This document shows, piece after piece, positions 35,741 through 49,299 of a stretch of DNA of 64,000 nucleotides (its first letter is position 1; each line of letters opens with the position of its first letter). Source of the stretch: Asterella californica. Lineage: Eukaryota > Streptophyta > Marchantiopsida > Marchantiales > Aytoniaceae. The notes beneath the pieces were generated by a model. It did not search any database and was not told the DNA's origin. It saw only the letters and a list, made by a program, of their open reading frames with translations. The stretch is from contig JAYKYS010000001.1 of NCBI GenBank assembly GCA_036924285.1, forward strand, positions 44,701,501 to 44,765,500, read 5' to 3'. A program made the translations under genes and the position numbers.

Positions 35741-38700
35741 GCTGGAGCGGAGAGAGCAGAGCGGAAGCGGAGTGCGGTAGGGAGAGGAGAGGGAAGGCAG
35801 GGAGTGTGTTTGGAGAGAGTGGAGTGTGTTGAGGTGGGTTACTGAAGTTTTTTCTATATATTTATCTTCGTCTTCTGTTTTTGTTTCTTTTGGTTCTAGA
35901 ATTGATACACTATGTGAAAAAATGACTGAGTATTAAATTTTTTAAGACTGTTAGGGTTACAGAGTATTATGTTTAAGGTTTTTGAGAGACTTCTTGCTAC
36001 ATTTTAGTTTGTTTTTATCTTTACATATCATGGTTCTTCTTTTTAGTGAGTTCTTTTTTGAGATGTTCTTATTTCGAGTCTCGTTTGATTAGATATCATC
36101 TTTTTTCTAGCTATCGATATTCTCTCTCTCATGAGATCGAGAGTGATTCAAGACACACCATGTTGGTGTGTAATCATTTATTTATCTAGCAAGGGGTAAA
36201 ATCTCATGTAGAAAGATGCACAAGAGGTATGATAAGATCACATGAGATGTCTATGTTAGCCGAGGATGGAGGTCTACACGTGCAGTCATTATGACATTGT
36301 TAGCCCTTCTTCTTGGAGTTTCTCCTGAGTCGTGGGAGTGGTTGAGAGTCCACTCTGACACTATTCTGAGATTGTTCGAGACGGTTTTTCTTTGTTCGTA
36401 TTTGTTTCAATCGATTATCTCGTTCTCTTCATGACGAGGTGAGATAAGCATTTCGTCTACCTCGAGCATTCCATCGGATTGGTCTCAGAGCATTATTCAT
36501 ACTCTCTACCAAGTTAGATATGACTTTCCCATAACGTGGTAGAGGAAATGCATATAGACTATACCTCTCTGGTTGAATACTCCATAAATATTCAGCCAGT
36601 TGTCTACCTCTTTTCCCGGATGCATCCAGCTTCTCAAGCACTTCACTGTACCTACAAATGAGACATTGTACATACAAATGAGATAATAGTTGTAACTCAA
36701 CCAACAAGTTACTTCAATAATTGAGTGAGAAAAATTAAGGAAAGAGTATGGAGTGCCTTACATTTCTCTGGTCTTGCCGTACAAGCAATTCAGAAATGGT
36801 CTCTCCGCCTCTTTGCCAAACCTCGTCCGTACATTCATTCGGATGTGTTGCCCACAATGCTCGTGGACAACTTCAGGAAATTAATCTGAAACAGCTCTTT
36901 CTAAGCCCTTCTGTCTATCGCTGATTATTATCGTCTGAGGAGAAACAATACCATGTATCGAGTTGCGGAGATGTTGACAGAACCGATATGTTGACACGAA
37001 ACACCAGGGACGAGGCAGCGTGGTTACTGTTCCTCCTACTTTCTTGTTGGTGTCTCTATAATACTCGAGGCAGCAGAAGGAGACATCGGAAGATGACGGC
37101 TCGTCTCCGAAGATTCTGTGTAGGTGATTGGACGGCCTTACAGGAAGAATCAGTACGTGCGGTACGAGATACGAGTGAGTCTATCTCTACATCTGATGGC
37201 TCATCTTCCACTCGCAAATGACGTTGTAGGATGTTAGGTCATGTTGGAGAGTATAGTAGAGCTACTAGAGCATTGCATCCCTTGTCAATGACATGTCTTA
37301 CTAAAGAGAAGATTGCTTCGTTGTGTTTCTTTCATCCCTCATCGGGTGATCTCTCACCATCTGAGGTTCAAAACTATCAACCTGAGGAGTCATTATGTCT
37401 CGATAGATCCTTGTTGTCCAGATCTTGTGTACAGCTCCACATTTATCTTCTGGAGGTCTGTCTGGGATGATCTACGAGCACCTAGGGGATTGTTTTCAGA
37501 CAAACGACCTCTCCAGTGGTTTCACATAGTTTTTTCAGGTAGCAGCAGCAATAGCTTAAGGACATATTTCTCAATCTATAGCTTAAGTACTGGGAGCAAC
37601 TAGACTTTTGGCCATGACAAAAGATGGTGGAAAGATTCTATCGATAGCCATCGGTAAGATTCTCTTACGACTTATTAGTCATACCATAGTCCTTCAGCTT
37701 CGAAATACTTTTCAAGATCATCCTTGTCCACATCAGTTTGGAGTTCGACGCTTGGAGGTTATGAGTTTGTGTCTTTTGACATTATGACTCTCTTGCGCAT
37801 CCATCCCGATTGGGTTGTCTTACAGTGGATGTGAAAAATACTTTTAGTAGCATTTCGTACGCTTTTATTTTTAGGGAGCTCATGGATGGCGGTGGATCTT
37901 TGACAATCTTGTTCTCTTCGTGCGATCGTTCTATGGTTCTTCCTCCATCTTTATTACCAGTACGGTCCTACGATAGAGAAGGTTACAGTCATCAGCTCCG
38001 CTGCAGTTACTCGTCAAGGAGACCCTTTGGGTGGATCCCTCTTTGCCTTAGCTCACTATAGATCTCTTGGTCATCGTCTTGGTTGCTACAGGTTGTGTTT
38101 TCCATCTCTAGCTAATGATACACATATTTGTAGGTCCGGCGGACCAAGTCTGTGTAGTCTTTTATCACCTCATCTCAATTGGCCTTGGTAGGACTGAGAA
38201 TGAAAATGTCAAACTGCAAGGTTTTGTCTCTCATAGGTATATTGTCGGACCTCCAGCTCCCAGAGCATTTGTTAGACCTAGAGATGATTTACGCATTCTC
38301 GGAGTACCGTGAGTACAAAAGACTTTGTCTATTTGTTCTTAGATGTCGTCTTGGTGGAAGACGTTTTGCATATCGAGGATCTTCCTATGTTAGAGGATCC
38401 ACATGTTGTCTTTGATATCCTTTTCTCTTCCATTGCACGTCGTCCTGGTTACTTACTCCGCACCATACCTCTATCTCTTATCTTCATCTCACGTTTGAGA
38501 GTTTGATAGGAGAATCATGAGGATTTTTGGTGACGTCGTAGGACCGAGGACCTTTGATTGTGTGGCAAGACCTCTCGCATGTAGGCAAACATCTTTGCGG
38601 ATATCATGTGACGGGGTGGGCTTATTATCCATGGAGGAGATTGCTTCGGTAATCTTTTTGGATAGTTGGACCCTCTCAACACCTTAGCTCTGTTGTCGTT

Positions 38701-39856
38701 TCCTCGTGCAAGATAGACATATTCTTGAGAGTTATGTAACAGAGGTGGAGGATGGTTCTTACACACTACAGATGTATCTCTGTGAGATAAGAGATAGTTT
38801 GACTTTTGAGACACATTCTCGATTCGATACCCTAGCTATCGATAGATCTCGCGGACATGATCCTCTCTGATGAGACACCACTTCCAACATGTTCTCCATG
38901 CGCTCGTAGTGGATCCTTCCATCTCACAAGATACTAGAGCTCGACTCCGCTCTTGTTCGGACAAGGACGCAAGCTCTTGGTTCCTAGCTCAATCTTGCAT
39001 TAGAGCGTTTCGACTCGCATCGATTATCTTCTCTACAATGATGAGGTTCCTTTTAGGCTTGGTCCAGCCTGTTGCTTCGGCACTGTCCACTTATGAGTGC
39101 GGTGTCTCGCTCGACATCTTGAGTCGACACCTTGCTCGCTGTCCTCATGATGAAGAGCAGATAGCTACCCACGATGTCATCAGGGATGTCATGTTTATCT
39201 TAGCACGGGAGAGCGATTATATGACGTGAAGAGAAGGTTGGTATACTTTTCAGACGAGAGGATTAGTGAGAGCTGGCTTGTACATGATGAGGAAGGATCA
39301 GGTCTCAATGACAGATGTGTTGTCACGGATCCGACATGGTACTCAGTGGCGGCACATGTGATTATCCATCTGTCATTGAGATCTAATCCTTCTTCATCAT
39401 CTACAAACCAGTTGTACATGATGTGAGACATCGCTTCATCTCCTTAGTCTTAGAGATATATGGATCGACATCTTTGGAGTTCGACGTCTTCTTTCGAGAT
39501 TGTGCTAGAGCGTACGGTGAGAGACGCCAAGGGTACTACTTCTCTTTTTTTATAGACTATGTTTTTAGACAGCGAGTTTCTATTACTCTACATAGATGTT
39601 TAGCAAGCGCGGTCCACAAGAGAACAATTGCAGTAGGCGATGCTACTTCATGTGCATCTGTTGTATGCAGGAGTTTTGACTTACCCGTGCGTGTGACATT
39701 ATAGAGACGAGAAGCGACATTAGATCTACTGATAGCAGGACTTAGCCCCATTGTTTTTCTCTTTTGGGAGTTAGTCGCTTGGACCTTGGGGTACTTCTTT
39801 CCCTTGTAAGGCTTGATGATTTCTTTCCATCCATTTGCTATTCATTGTGTGTCGCG
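35741..39856 (+). mobile_element. Non-LTR retrotransposon, second copy, interrupted by a MULE fragment
   Basis: Same family as 12812-16269, opposite strand. The leader (35,745-35,840, AGAGGAGAGGG..GGGAGTGTG) and the following 600 bp match the other copy up to 36,443; the match breaks at a 540-bp foreign piece and resumes at CGATATGTTG (36,984). Then come LRRFCVGDWTALQEE (37,100), KDGGKILSIAIGKILLRLISHTI in pieces (37,615), QGDPLGGSLFALA (38,013), the motif-C region reading LANDTHI instead of .ADD (38,106), the C-terminal part, the Cys/His cluster with HDVIRDVMF (39,130-39,200), and LVLEIYG..SLEFDVFF (39,445). Many stops; the catalytic motif is mutated. It ends GTCGCG at 39,856, flanked by TGATTCT at 35734-35740 and 39857-39863, a possible 7-bp target-site duplication. 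Confidence 0.87.
36444..36983 (-). mobile_element. MULE transposase gene fragment with an intron, inside the retrotransposon
   Basis: Minus-strand translation gives FCQHLRNSIHG, IIISDRQKGLERAV, a stop, FPEVVHEHCGQHIRMNV, RFGKEAERPFL and KTREM; then, after a 110-bp GT-AG intron (36652-36761, phase 2), YSEVLEKLDASGKRGRQL, IQPERYSLYAFPLPRYG and SNLVESMNNALR. These are hallmarks of Mutator-like transposases (ISDRQKGL, the H.HC..H block, the C-terminal PRYG..SN.VES). No terminal inverted repeats or N-terminal part are present, so only a central/C-terminal piece was captured. It replaces ~21 bases of the retrotransposon compared with the other copy. Confidence 0.85.
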
Positions 39857-41609
39857 TGATTCTTCTTTAACTCCTTTAGCACGCCCCGTGCATTCCGGAA
39901 AGAGTCCTCGAACCGCGTCTTTTGTTTTCCGGGTGCTGTTCAAGCAAACGAACAACTCCTCCTTCCACCGCCATGGCGCCTTCCTGCACTCGGCAATTAG
40001 CAAAGCACTATGAACTGTGCGACGTCCGAGGAACAACCCTAACCCGTTCATGCTGGGCCGGAAGCAAGAACCTCTCGTTTTTCGCCCCAAACTAACCGTG
40101 ACCACATTCGCATCTACTGTACTATGCCCCTCGGTGCGCTAGTCATTGTAGCCATGACTACCGGTAGAAGCCGGTAGCGTGCAGCGTGCAGCGCCGCCCG
40201 TTGCCCGGAGATGAACTACAGTAGGTGCATTAATCGTATCTCTCACTTGGTTCTGCATGCCTACTGTACCTTCGTCCACTACTGAAGTTTGAGCCTACTC
40301 ACACACTGAACTCTTCTACGTGTCCTACGTGTGAAGTTAGACATCCTGCACTCCATTTTATCTATACAGATGCCGCAAGTAACTACGTAGCTAGTAACTC
40401 TATCCAATTGCCACATGGGACTACGTCAAAAGACATGCTCTAGGACAAAAAGATATACGTTCTTCGTTTCTCTCCGCTCGCTTTGCCGGTCACGGAAGTG
40501 TCAGATGAACAGAAACCGGTCCTGCGTTTCCAAGCCCGCTTTATATTCCCCGACACGGTTATCGGATCATCATCAGTACAGGAGAAGATTATATTCACCA
40601 TATTTAATTACTAATTTAAGTTCCTTCCATCTGATTACGATTTTATCTAGTTATGACCTGATTAATAAATATTTAGCAACTAAATCACGTGTTTAGGCGA
40701 ATCATCACTTGCGTATGTCCTGCAGATAATCATATGATGCACCTTGGAGATAGACACACGAGACGTTATTGCGATTGCGTGATGATATCACATAACAGTT
40801 ATGTGATTCATAATTGCGCTTAAGAGTGGCCAGGTACACTTGACATTTTCGCCAGAAGCCGTCGTCAACACGCTTCTCACAAAGTTCATTTCCTCTTGTT
40901 CTCGTCAAACCATTCAACTCATTTGAACTTGGTATTTCCAGTACTGGATTAAATAATGCAAACATGAACACGAACCACACATTATAATATCCTCGTTAGT
41001 TCAGCTCCTTCAGCATTTCTATATGCGTTATATTCTCCTGATGGATCTTCCAAGATTGTCATGATCATTGTACATCCTGTAGGGAATTTCATAACTTAAT
41101 TCTGAATTGCATACTAGGTAAAATACATATTAAATTTGCAGGAAAATACAAAAAGTGTTAAATAACACAAGAAAATCAAGGTACAACAAAAAAGATGGCA
41201 TAACAGTATATCAACAGGGACATAAGGTCTTCAATATTTGTGTCTAAAGATTTCTTTTATTTATGGATATTGCATTTTCATTCTTATGCTAGCAGTTAGT
41301 ACTGGAGTATTAGTACTTGTATGGCTTGAAAGATAAATATCTACATAAACCCAATAAAACTATCTGCAGAAAATAGTTTCGTTTGTAAATTGCATAACGA
41401 ATAATGTAATGAAGACTCTTACTCTTGATAGTGTAATGAACACTATATTAATTACGAGACTTTGATGTTCTCTTCTCCTCCATCAGCGTTGTCTGTCACT
41501 TGCTGGCCAGACGAATTGTAGTTCTCTTAAGATATACAAATACAAATGATCTAAAAAATTAATGTTCTGAACATACTTCTATCATACTTCTAAAGATTCA
41601 AATCTACAC

Positions 41610-41613
<4 letters not shown>

Positions 41614-41642
<29 letters not shown>
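41614..41642. repeat. (TA)n microsatellite
   Basis: About 14 uninterrupted TA units. Two shorter TA runs occur near 49,540 and 63,060. Confidence 0.95.
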
Positions 41643-41647
<5 letters not shown>

Positions 41648-42789
41648 GTGACTACGTATTATTCATCTCTTCCATCTTCAGGCTGAAGAGGGCAATATGC
41701 AGTAATTTCAGTTCATGAATGATAAGCCTCCTTGCTTATCGTATATGGTTTTCTCTATGGCACACAGCGGAAAAGAATGTTTAGTGTAGAAAGCAAGGAG
41801 CGAGTAAAGCCCACGACACTTAAATTATCGACGGAACAAAGAATTACATCTTCAGGTGGTCAAATGTAACATCTTTGCAGTCCATAGCTAGAGTGAAAGA
41901 CTGTATTATATCTTTTAACAGATTCATTTATATATTTTTCAGAGTTCTGAATACGAATTTAATCCCTCTTTTTTTAGAAGGCTCAACCCTCTTCCCTGAT
42001 TAAATAAATGACTTTTTCAACAAATCAATGATTTTTCTCAGACTTTCCATTGTCAGTGTCCATTTCCTCGTTGTGGGGGTCGTGTTACATGCATATTTAT
42101 TTAGCATCTCAATATTTATTCAGGAAGCAAATGCAAGAATGTTTATTAATATCCAAACCTTTCTTCATGGAAAGGTTTAGACATAAATTAAACTAACTTA
42201 GAGAAAATCGCAATGATTCTGCAAGCATATTTTATGTTCGAGTGGAGATGTATCTATAAGTATTATCTTTTTGTACAATGAACCGCTGTCACGTGCTTCC
42301 ACGTGTCCAGAGTCCAAATCTATATGTAGTCCCAACGTCAACAATCTACATCTCCTGAGAAGTTGATGTTTAGTAGTTTCATATGACATTAATACTAGCC
42401 ATTTGACATACACCAATAATACTCGGCCTTCTTGACACGAAAGTTATATTAATACTTACCGCAGTAATAAATAAAATAAAAATAAATTAAAACGATTTCT
42501 ATGCTTGTGTTCTTCCCATACTGGATGGGAAGGGGAGTTGAGCTGCATATTTATTTAGCTTTAGAGATTGAATATGATTCTTTCTCAATGTTAAACTCTA
42601 TTTCTAATGATTTCTATCCATGAAGAAACACATGGTTATGCAGTTAATCCTCATGATAACCTATCGCAGTTTTGACCAATATACTAATATACTGTTAGGG
42701 TGTCAAATTTTACGAGAAAATATTTCTCTATGGCTGCAAGACAAAACACGAATAACTTTGTGTAGAACTGCGGTTCATTCTGTATCGTC

Positions 42790-42985
42790 CTTATTTTTTT
42801 CAATTCTGACACTGAAAGTAATTACTCAGAGCAGTAGATTCTCTATTGCAAAATAGAACAGATGAAAAGAGTGAAAATCCGTTACGAGTTGCAGACATCT
42901 GGTCAAAATCATAACTCCCTCTCGTGCATCACAAATCTTTCAGAAAGGTTATAACTTTGACACCTCTATTACACTTCAAGCTTTA
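42790..42985 (+). repeat. Dispersed repeat family C, copy 1
   Basis: Shares ordered landmarks with 47105-47320: CTCAGAGCAGTAGA/CTGAGCAGCAGA, ATTGCAAAA, AGTCATAACTC or close variants, TTTCAGAA.G, and TAACTTTGAC. A shorter match is at 52,885-52,925. Non-coding, function unknown. Confidence 0.6.
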
Positions 42986-43329
42986 AACGTTGTCAAGCAA
43001 GATTTTTCTCGAGAGGGACTGGACCCTCTAGCTGTGAAACGAATCTTTATGATAAGATACGTACATGAATGATATATCCGTGCTAACACGACTCTCCTCA
43101 TTGTAGAATTCAGTCACAAACTGAAGACTAAACTCTAAAATCAAACACCCCTTGATACACGAGCATAACAGAAAGTCACATGAGTGTAAACACTCCCCAA
43201 GATAAAAATTTCAGAAGTTCTCAACACCACTTTACTAATGTCGAGCCTTAGTGCACATTCTTTTTTTCAATTCTCTCTCTTTTCTAGTGTCTTTTGTTGA
43301 CTTGTCAGTCCAGAGCAAACAGAAGCAAC

Positions 43330-44990
43330 CTGAGACATTTTCTATGTCTATCATCACACGTCTTGACTAACATCTAGACTATCGACAGATATCCTCGCTC
43401 ACTCTTGTCAATTCCCTTAAGGATCATAGCAATAGTGAGTTTGAGCTTCACTCTGTATCGAGCGAAGTACTCATTCACCTCAGCTCCATACAACTTGTCT
43501 TCTATCTGCACGTAGTCTCCTTATAGATCTCTATTGACAAACAATATCTTCAAGCACAAACTTGCATATACCCTATGTGGTCTTTGTCCTCAGTGCACAT
43601 CCTTCCACAAAGTTGAAGAGGTCATCACGAGCTAAAACTAAGAATCTCATGTCTCATAATCCCATTGGAATCATCACTAAGTCAAGAACTCAGTAGAAGT
43701 GGATGCAATGCGAGTAAGTGGGCACAAGTCCATCCTTGTAATGCACTTCGAATAGAATTGGCAGTGTAAACAAGAACCAACAAAGCCTACTACGTCATGA
43801 TACAGACCTCTCCACCAATAGTGCTCTTTTAACTACGTGTAAGTAGTCCAAACTCCTTGATGTCCAGTCCATAAAGCATCATGAAACTCTTCATCAGTTG
43901 CTGCAGTTTGCATGTCTTCCACTACCCGTACAAGTGTTATTTCTCTCCTATGTGATCATCTCCAATGATACTCGTTGCGCAGAAGATAATTATATGCTTT
44001 CTTCTTTATCTCTTTGAACATAACTTCATCCCCCTCCTGACATGTCTATAACAAACTCAACTGGTACTGCTGGTGGAACAGGAGCTGGAGGTTGCATCAT
44101 TTGAGGAGCAATAGCAATGACAACTGATGTAAATGGATAACCTCTCATTGCTATTCTTCCTCGCCGTTGCTTAGTGAGGACTGAAATTGCATCTTCCACT
44201 CTTCCTCAGTCCACTATAACACCTCCTTTTGTTCATTGATCTACCAACATAAAGTAGAGCCTATCTGCTATTGCATTGTCAATAGCTTGAAAGAATAACT
44301 CAGTTCTCTTGGCATCCAAGATCAACATCTAAAGTGTAGAGAGTTGCTTGTATCGCTTGTCAAACTCCTTTATCAGCTCGTTTAGTGCGATCGTGCGTTC
44401 GGGCTACTGTTCAACCTAGTCAAGAAAAGTCCTTCGAGTAACTTCCTCATAATACACTAGAGGAACTCCTCCCTAAGGGCACGCTTGAAATTGATCCAAT
44501 CTCTTAGATGTTTTCTCTATACTTCTTTCACATGATCCCTCAGCTCTAGGATCATAGCCAACTAAAATCCTACAATCATCTCATAATTTGTGACTCTAAC
44601 AAGCTTCATCTCTCTCTTAGTAGGTACTTAGAGATATCTCTATCTTCAAATTGATCACATTGATTCACAATCGCTTGAAGGGCCTTCGTGGATTTAAGCT
44701 CACCCCCTCCAACATTCGGATGATGTTGGACTAAGATCGCAAGCGTCTTGAGAATTTCAATGGTATCCATATCCAATGTCGTTGTTTTCGCCGAAGTAGT
44801 AGTTATTATAAGTGACACGGGAACCTTAGAATGTAAAGCCATGAAACCAATAGCATACAGAGGCATTGTCTATACAAGCTAAGTTTAAAAGAGATCACTC
44901 TCATCCTTAAGTGTAACCTCAGTTACACCATCATAATCCTCCTTGCGTAGACCGGTATGAAGTGATAACCATTGCTCACACTCTAGATCT
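43330..44990 (-). mobile_element. Ty3/gypsy-type LTR retrotransposon remnant (gag and integrase pieces)
   Basis: Minus strand. The gag-like part lies at 44606-44866 (ATG at 44866; contains DMDTIEILKTLAILV and ALQAIVNQCDQFEDRDIS). Further down, an integrase HHCC zinc-binding region can be read at about 43,755-43,885: FHDALWTGHQGV, a stop, LKEHYWWRGLYHDVVGFV and CLHCQFYSK. After it a weaker stretch (EYFARYRVKLKLT, ~43,450) fits the integrase core. Protease, RT and RNase H are not seen between gag and integrase, so a large internal deletion is likely. Stops are frequent. I did not identify the LTRs. Confidence 0.72.
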
Positions 44991-47104
44991 CTTAGGATTA
45001 GGGTTTAGGGTTCGATCTTTCCAAGCCAAGTCTTAGGAGTTCTTTACCAACCAACAACCCACTACATGTTGTTGTAGAGAAAGAAAACACAATCAAGAAT
45101 AAGGATTAAGGCTTCGTCTTTGTGAGTTTTAACTGTTCTTCATTGCTTCTAGTTTTTGTATTTTCGTCATTGCAGACTCATTCTTGTCCGTTCAGATTTC
45201 TACATGTACTCTGTACTACAACCTAAGCCTCGGAACTTTAATATTCACAATCTGATCTCTCTATCACTAATTGCACAATTTTCTAAAATATATTTTAATT
45301 TAATTATAAATAATAAATTTTATCATCTCAGATTATTTTCATGAATCCAAACATGTTTGACTACAACGTGGTATCTTCACATTTCGTAAGTCCAATGTTT
45401 CTCTTTCTCAAGCAGTGGCCTAGCTTGCCCAAAGCCCCCGCGTAACCCAAGACGTTGATAATAAAAAACCTAGCTTAAGCTAGGAGGACTCTACTTGTAG
45501 CCACATATAACGCACATTTTCTACATACAAAATAGCTTAAACAAGACAACGTTGTGCATGGAAGTACTTTTGTTTATTCTTATAGGCATGTAGTTATTTA
45601 ATTGGCTATTTTATTAAGGAGTGTATAAGCCATAATACTGGGAGTTTCTTAGTGTGTTTTCTAGATTTGGCATTAAGTTTTTGAGTTTGGGATACAAGAA
45701 ATGTATTCTAATTTTAAAAATAAATTTTAATAAATATTAAAATAAACATATCAATTCAAAAATATGACTAGATGTGATTCACGATTTTATACAAAACTAT
45801 CCTTCAATAAACTAGAATATTTTTTCTTCTACACGTGAGAGAATCTTTTCTCTTAACTTTGATCGCACTATTAGATAAATATTCTCATAGATTTGCTGTG
45901 TATATATGAAAGCAATAAACTCATTGATTGTTACAATTAATAAGAAAAAGAACACCGATGTTTTCCAACCTTTTCCGCAAACTGAGAGTAAATCTTATCG
46001 TTATGAAATGCTATGATACAATAGATAGGTGTACCAATCTAAACAACGCTTGTTTCCTAATAGAAGGAGAATATTCACCCATATACACTTAGAAGTGTAC
46101 ATGGGATATAATTTATATTCTAATCTTTCCGCCAGGAAAGATTATAGTATAAATTAATGTGCTCATAAAACGGCACGGTTTGGGAGAAGTGTCTCTGTCT
46201 TATCCTCCCAGCCCGGACTCCACTTATGGTTTATATCCGGATGAGTTGGCTACTCAGAGACTAGTTAATATATATCACTTATGAAATTTTATTTATAAAT
46301 TTTATGATAAGAGAAAACGAAATTCACTGTACAAGGCCGTGGGGAAAGATATTTTCCTACTGTTGTCAATTGCTAGCAATGTGTGGACCTCAAACAGTGT
46401 CTAGTCTAATTATCCGCTAGTCAATGTCTTTAATTTGTCCCCGTGACAGAAGATACAACTATTATTATCTTTCAAGTGGATCACGAAGACTTCTCTACCT
46501 ACTAGTTCCAGCATCAAGATCATACTAGACATTGATTGCGTTAGGTATCTCCTCATATTACAGATACACCCTCAAAGGATTATCTAAACTGTTCTTCGGT
46601 GATGGTTGACTACACTTTCTCACCCGCATTTGGACTTTATGCGTATACCATTTATTCCACCATTTTAGCAATTTGGTTTTAACTTTCTCAAATATGAGGA
46701 CTTCATAGCTTTTTCTACTTTGTAAATAGTACAACACAAAGTTAGTTCCAGCGTTTAGAACTTGGGGATAGTCCAACTATAACTTACTTGATATGAGAAT
46801 GAGATAAATCCTTCATTCATATTACTATTGAACTTACCTTTTAATCTTTCTGTAAATTAGTTTATTTTCTAAAACTCCAAAAGATGAAACTCTCCTCTGC
46901 TTACACGACTGAGTTTGTATTTCTAGTTAACTTGACAAGTTCAGCCATTAGGGGTGTCAAAGTTCAGAGGAAAGATTCTTCAACGGCAAAGAGGTAATTA
47001 ACCGTAAAACTGTCACATGTAAGTTTATATATAACCGGACTCATTCTGGGTTACTTCTCTGACTGAACATCAAGATTTTATCACTGATTAATTTTTCATT
47101 TGTA

Positions 47105-47320
47105 CACTTAAGACAATGACTCTGAGCAGCAGAGAATCCATTGCAAAAGAAAGCGGACGAAACTAGTGAATAGCCGTTAAGAAAACACCCGCGACGTTTT
47201 CTGTGGGTACCTCAGGAAGTGCCCGCATGAAACACTGGCCGCAGTCTCGCCGAAGTCATAACTCACGCCTGTGGATTTTGAATATTTCAGAAGGTTGTTA
47301 ACTTTGACCCCGTATTATTT
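47105..47320 (+). repeat. Dispersed repeat family C, copy 2
   Basis: See copy 1 at 42,790-42,985. It carries an extra ~45-bp GC-richer piece (CCCGCGACG..) between the shared landmarks. Contains GCCGAAGTCATAACTC, which recurs at ~52,892. Confidence 0.6.
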
Positions 47321-47770
47321 CCTTAGGACCAATTGATTGTTTCTCTAGTTAGTTTCTTATGGAATAAATTGCTTATCGTACATATTAATGTTTATTATTA
47401 AATCATTGTAATCCATCCAGTTAGTGCAATCTGATTGGCTATGAAAAATAAAAATCTCAAATACATGTGCAGCACATCACAATAATCAGGATCTAAAATA
47501 TTATGCAGAGCATCATACATCCATGATAGAGCTTCATAAATAATTATATAAAATGCATAAATTATAACAAGTATTATGTATTTAGTCTGGATTCGAAAAT
47601 AAAGTTAGTTCAGTATTAGTGTGAACCACAGTAATACCGTGCACAACCAAATTCCACTATGAACTGAAGTGTGGACAAAAATCGAAAAAGAATAGTCCAA
47701 TGCATAAATTTGAACTCCATACCTCATCATCTAAGTAATTTGAGCAGTGTCACTTCCACCACACACAACT

Positions 47771-47990
47771 TGACATTGAAGGACTATAAGCCCATTTAAG
47801 AACATGTTAACTTGAACAGAGAAGAGAAAACATGTTAACTTGAACAGATAAGAAGGACAGCACTACGAAAGAGAAACTTTGTTGTCCAGATTTAATTTGA
47901 ACCCACGGACCAGCTTGGAATTGAAGGACTATAAGCTCATTTAAGAACTTGTCAACTCGAATAGAGAAAAGATGAAAGCACCATCGAAAA
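47771..47990 (+). repeat. Direct repeats with ~153-bp and 29-bp periods
   Basis: GAAGGACTATAAGC.CATTTAAGAAC.TGT.AACT occurs at ~47,779 and ~47,932. Inside the first unit AACATGTTAACTTGAACAGA occurs twice, 29 bp apart (~47,802 and ~47,831). Confidence 0.8.
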
Positions 47991-47993
47991 AAA

Positions 47994-48019
47994 ATTGCTG
48001 TTCAAATTTGAACAGCAAT
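47994..48019. repeat. Perfect 26-bp palindrome, no loop
   Basis: ATTGCTGTTCAAA followed directly by its exact reverse complement. It lies at the right end of the 47.8-kb direct repeats. Confidence 0.95.
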
Positions 48020-49299
48020 GCAAAGCAATGCACACATTACGCTATACCAATTTGAAGGAGCTAATACGCTTTTGTGATTTGAAATAAAGTGTGAAACTTA
48101 TGAAACTTATCGCTTGGAACCCCGAAGTCATCACATACTCTAGCAATTTATATTTAGAGTATCAATTTTCGTCACTAAACTGAGAAAGTTGAGTGATTTG
48201 TCGTTGATTAGTCTTAGATGTGACAAGAGTGTCACATGAACAACATTAGCAATTGAGTTATAACACATTATAAAATGGCACAAGTAGGACTTAAATGGCG
48301 AACATGTTGCTGCATCTTATGCACTGATTTTGTAATCTAAGCAATCTATATCATTTTAAAGATTCGGATTTAATGTGATATGTATGATTTTTACAAGCAC
48401 TTAATTCATGTGGATTCAAAATTATTGTTGTCCACAATATACATATGGAAAATCTGCAAGTATGATTTAGTATATTATAGATAAATATGATAAATCGTGG
48501 ACGTATCTTTGAGTCCTGCAAGCTAGTGTATGGTACAAGTGATAAACATCCCATCATCTTGGTGGTCCCTTTTCTCTCCAATTATATCTTCACATTATAA
48601 GTAGTGGATACAACTGCAACAAGAATATAAGTTATCACAGTTACTTTCTTTTATGTGTGATTAACACCATAGTTATTTTGCAGAAGTTAAGCCTAGCATT
48701 CAGAAACTTCTTCGTGCTATTTGTTTCACTCAGAACTAGAAATTATTTATCATATCACTTTATATAGCAAAAGAAGTGACGCAACGTCAATTCATTGAAT
48801 TTAAGGCCTTGAAGTTCATGTTGGCAAGTCAGCCTCTAATAACATTCCATATTGTGAGGGAAAATACACATTCCATACTAATATAACCACCACGCCAAAG
48901 GGGAACCAGCAACTTTGCAACTCAAAACAAAAGAAAAAGAAGAAAACGAGTAACTTTGCAACTCGACTAAAGACTCGCTTGCTCTTTGTCGTCAGGTGGA
49001 GTAGTATCATTCATGACTGCTAATCACGGCGGCGGTAAGATCTTAGGGGAACTAACATTTCGAGCTATGTTGACAATCTGCATATGTGATGACTCCGCCG
49101 ACTGATTCCCACATGCACATTCTGAGTTATAAATCCACTTCAGTTTGCGCTATAAGAGATTCACCAGCCCAAGAACAAACCACTGCTCGATTTGAGCTTC
49201 CCTCTACATTGTGCACGATCTGTGCACGTTCTGGTCATGGGGGCATTCATTCTTCATGATGGTATTCAAACTTCTTCCTTGTTTTTCTCCCTGATGGAA

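Larger units (their letters stand above)
39866..43310. other. Intergenic DNA, mostly AT-rich
   Basis: 39,870-40,560 is of mixed composition with short frames but no family motif; beyond that it is AT-rich. It includes an exact hairpin at 40787-40807 (ATCACATAAC, A, then its complement), a TA microsatellite at 41,614, and a copy of repeat family C (42,790-42,985). No gene is supported. Confidence 0.45.

Noticed and set aside
41614..41642. TA run as a replication or regulatory signal
   Set aside because: Simple microsatellite; nothing around it suggests more.
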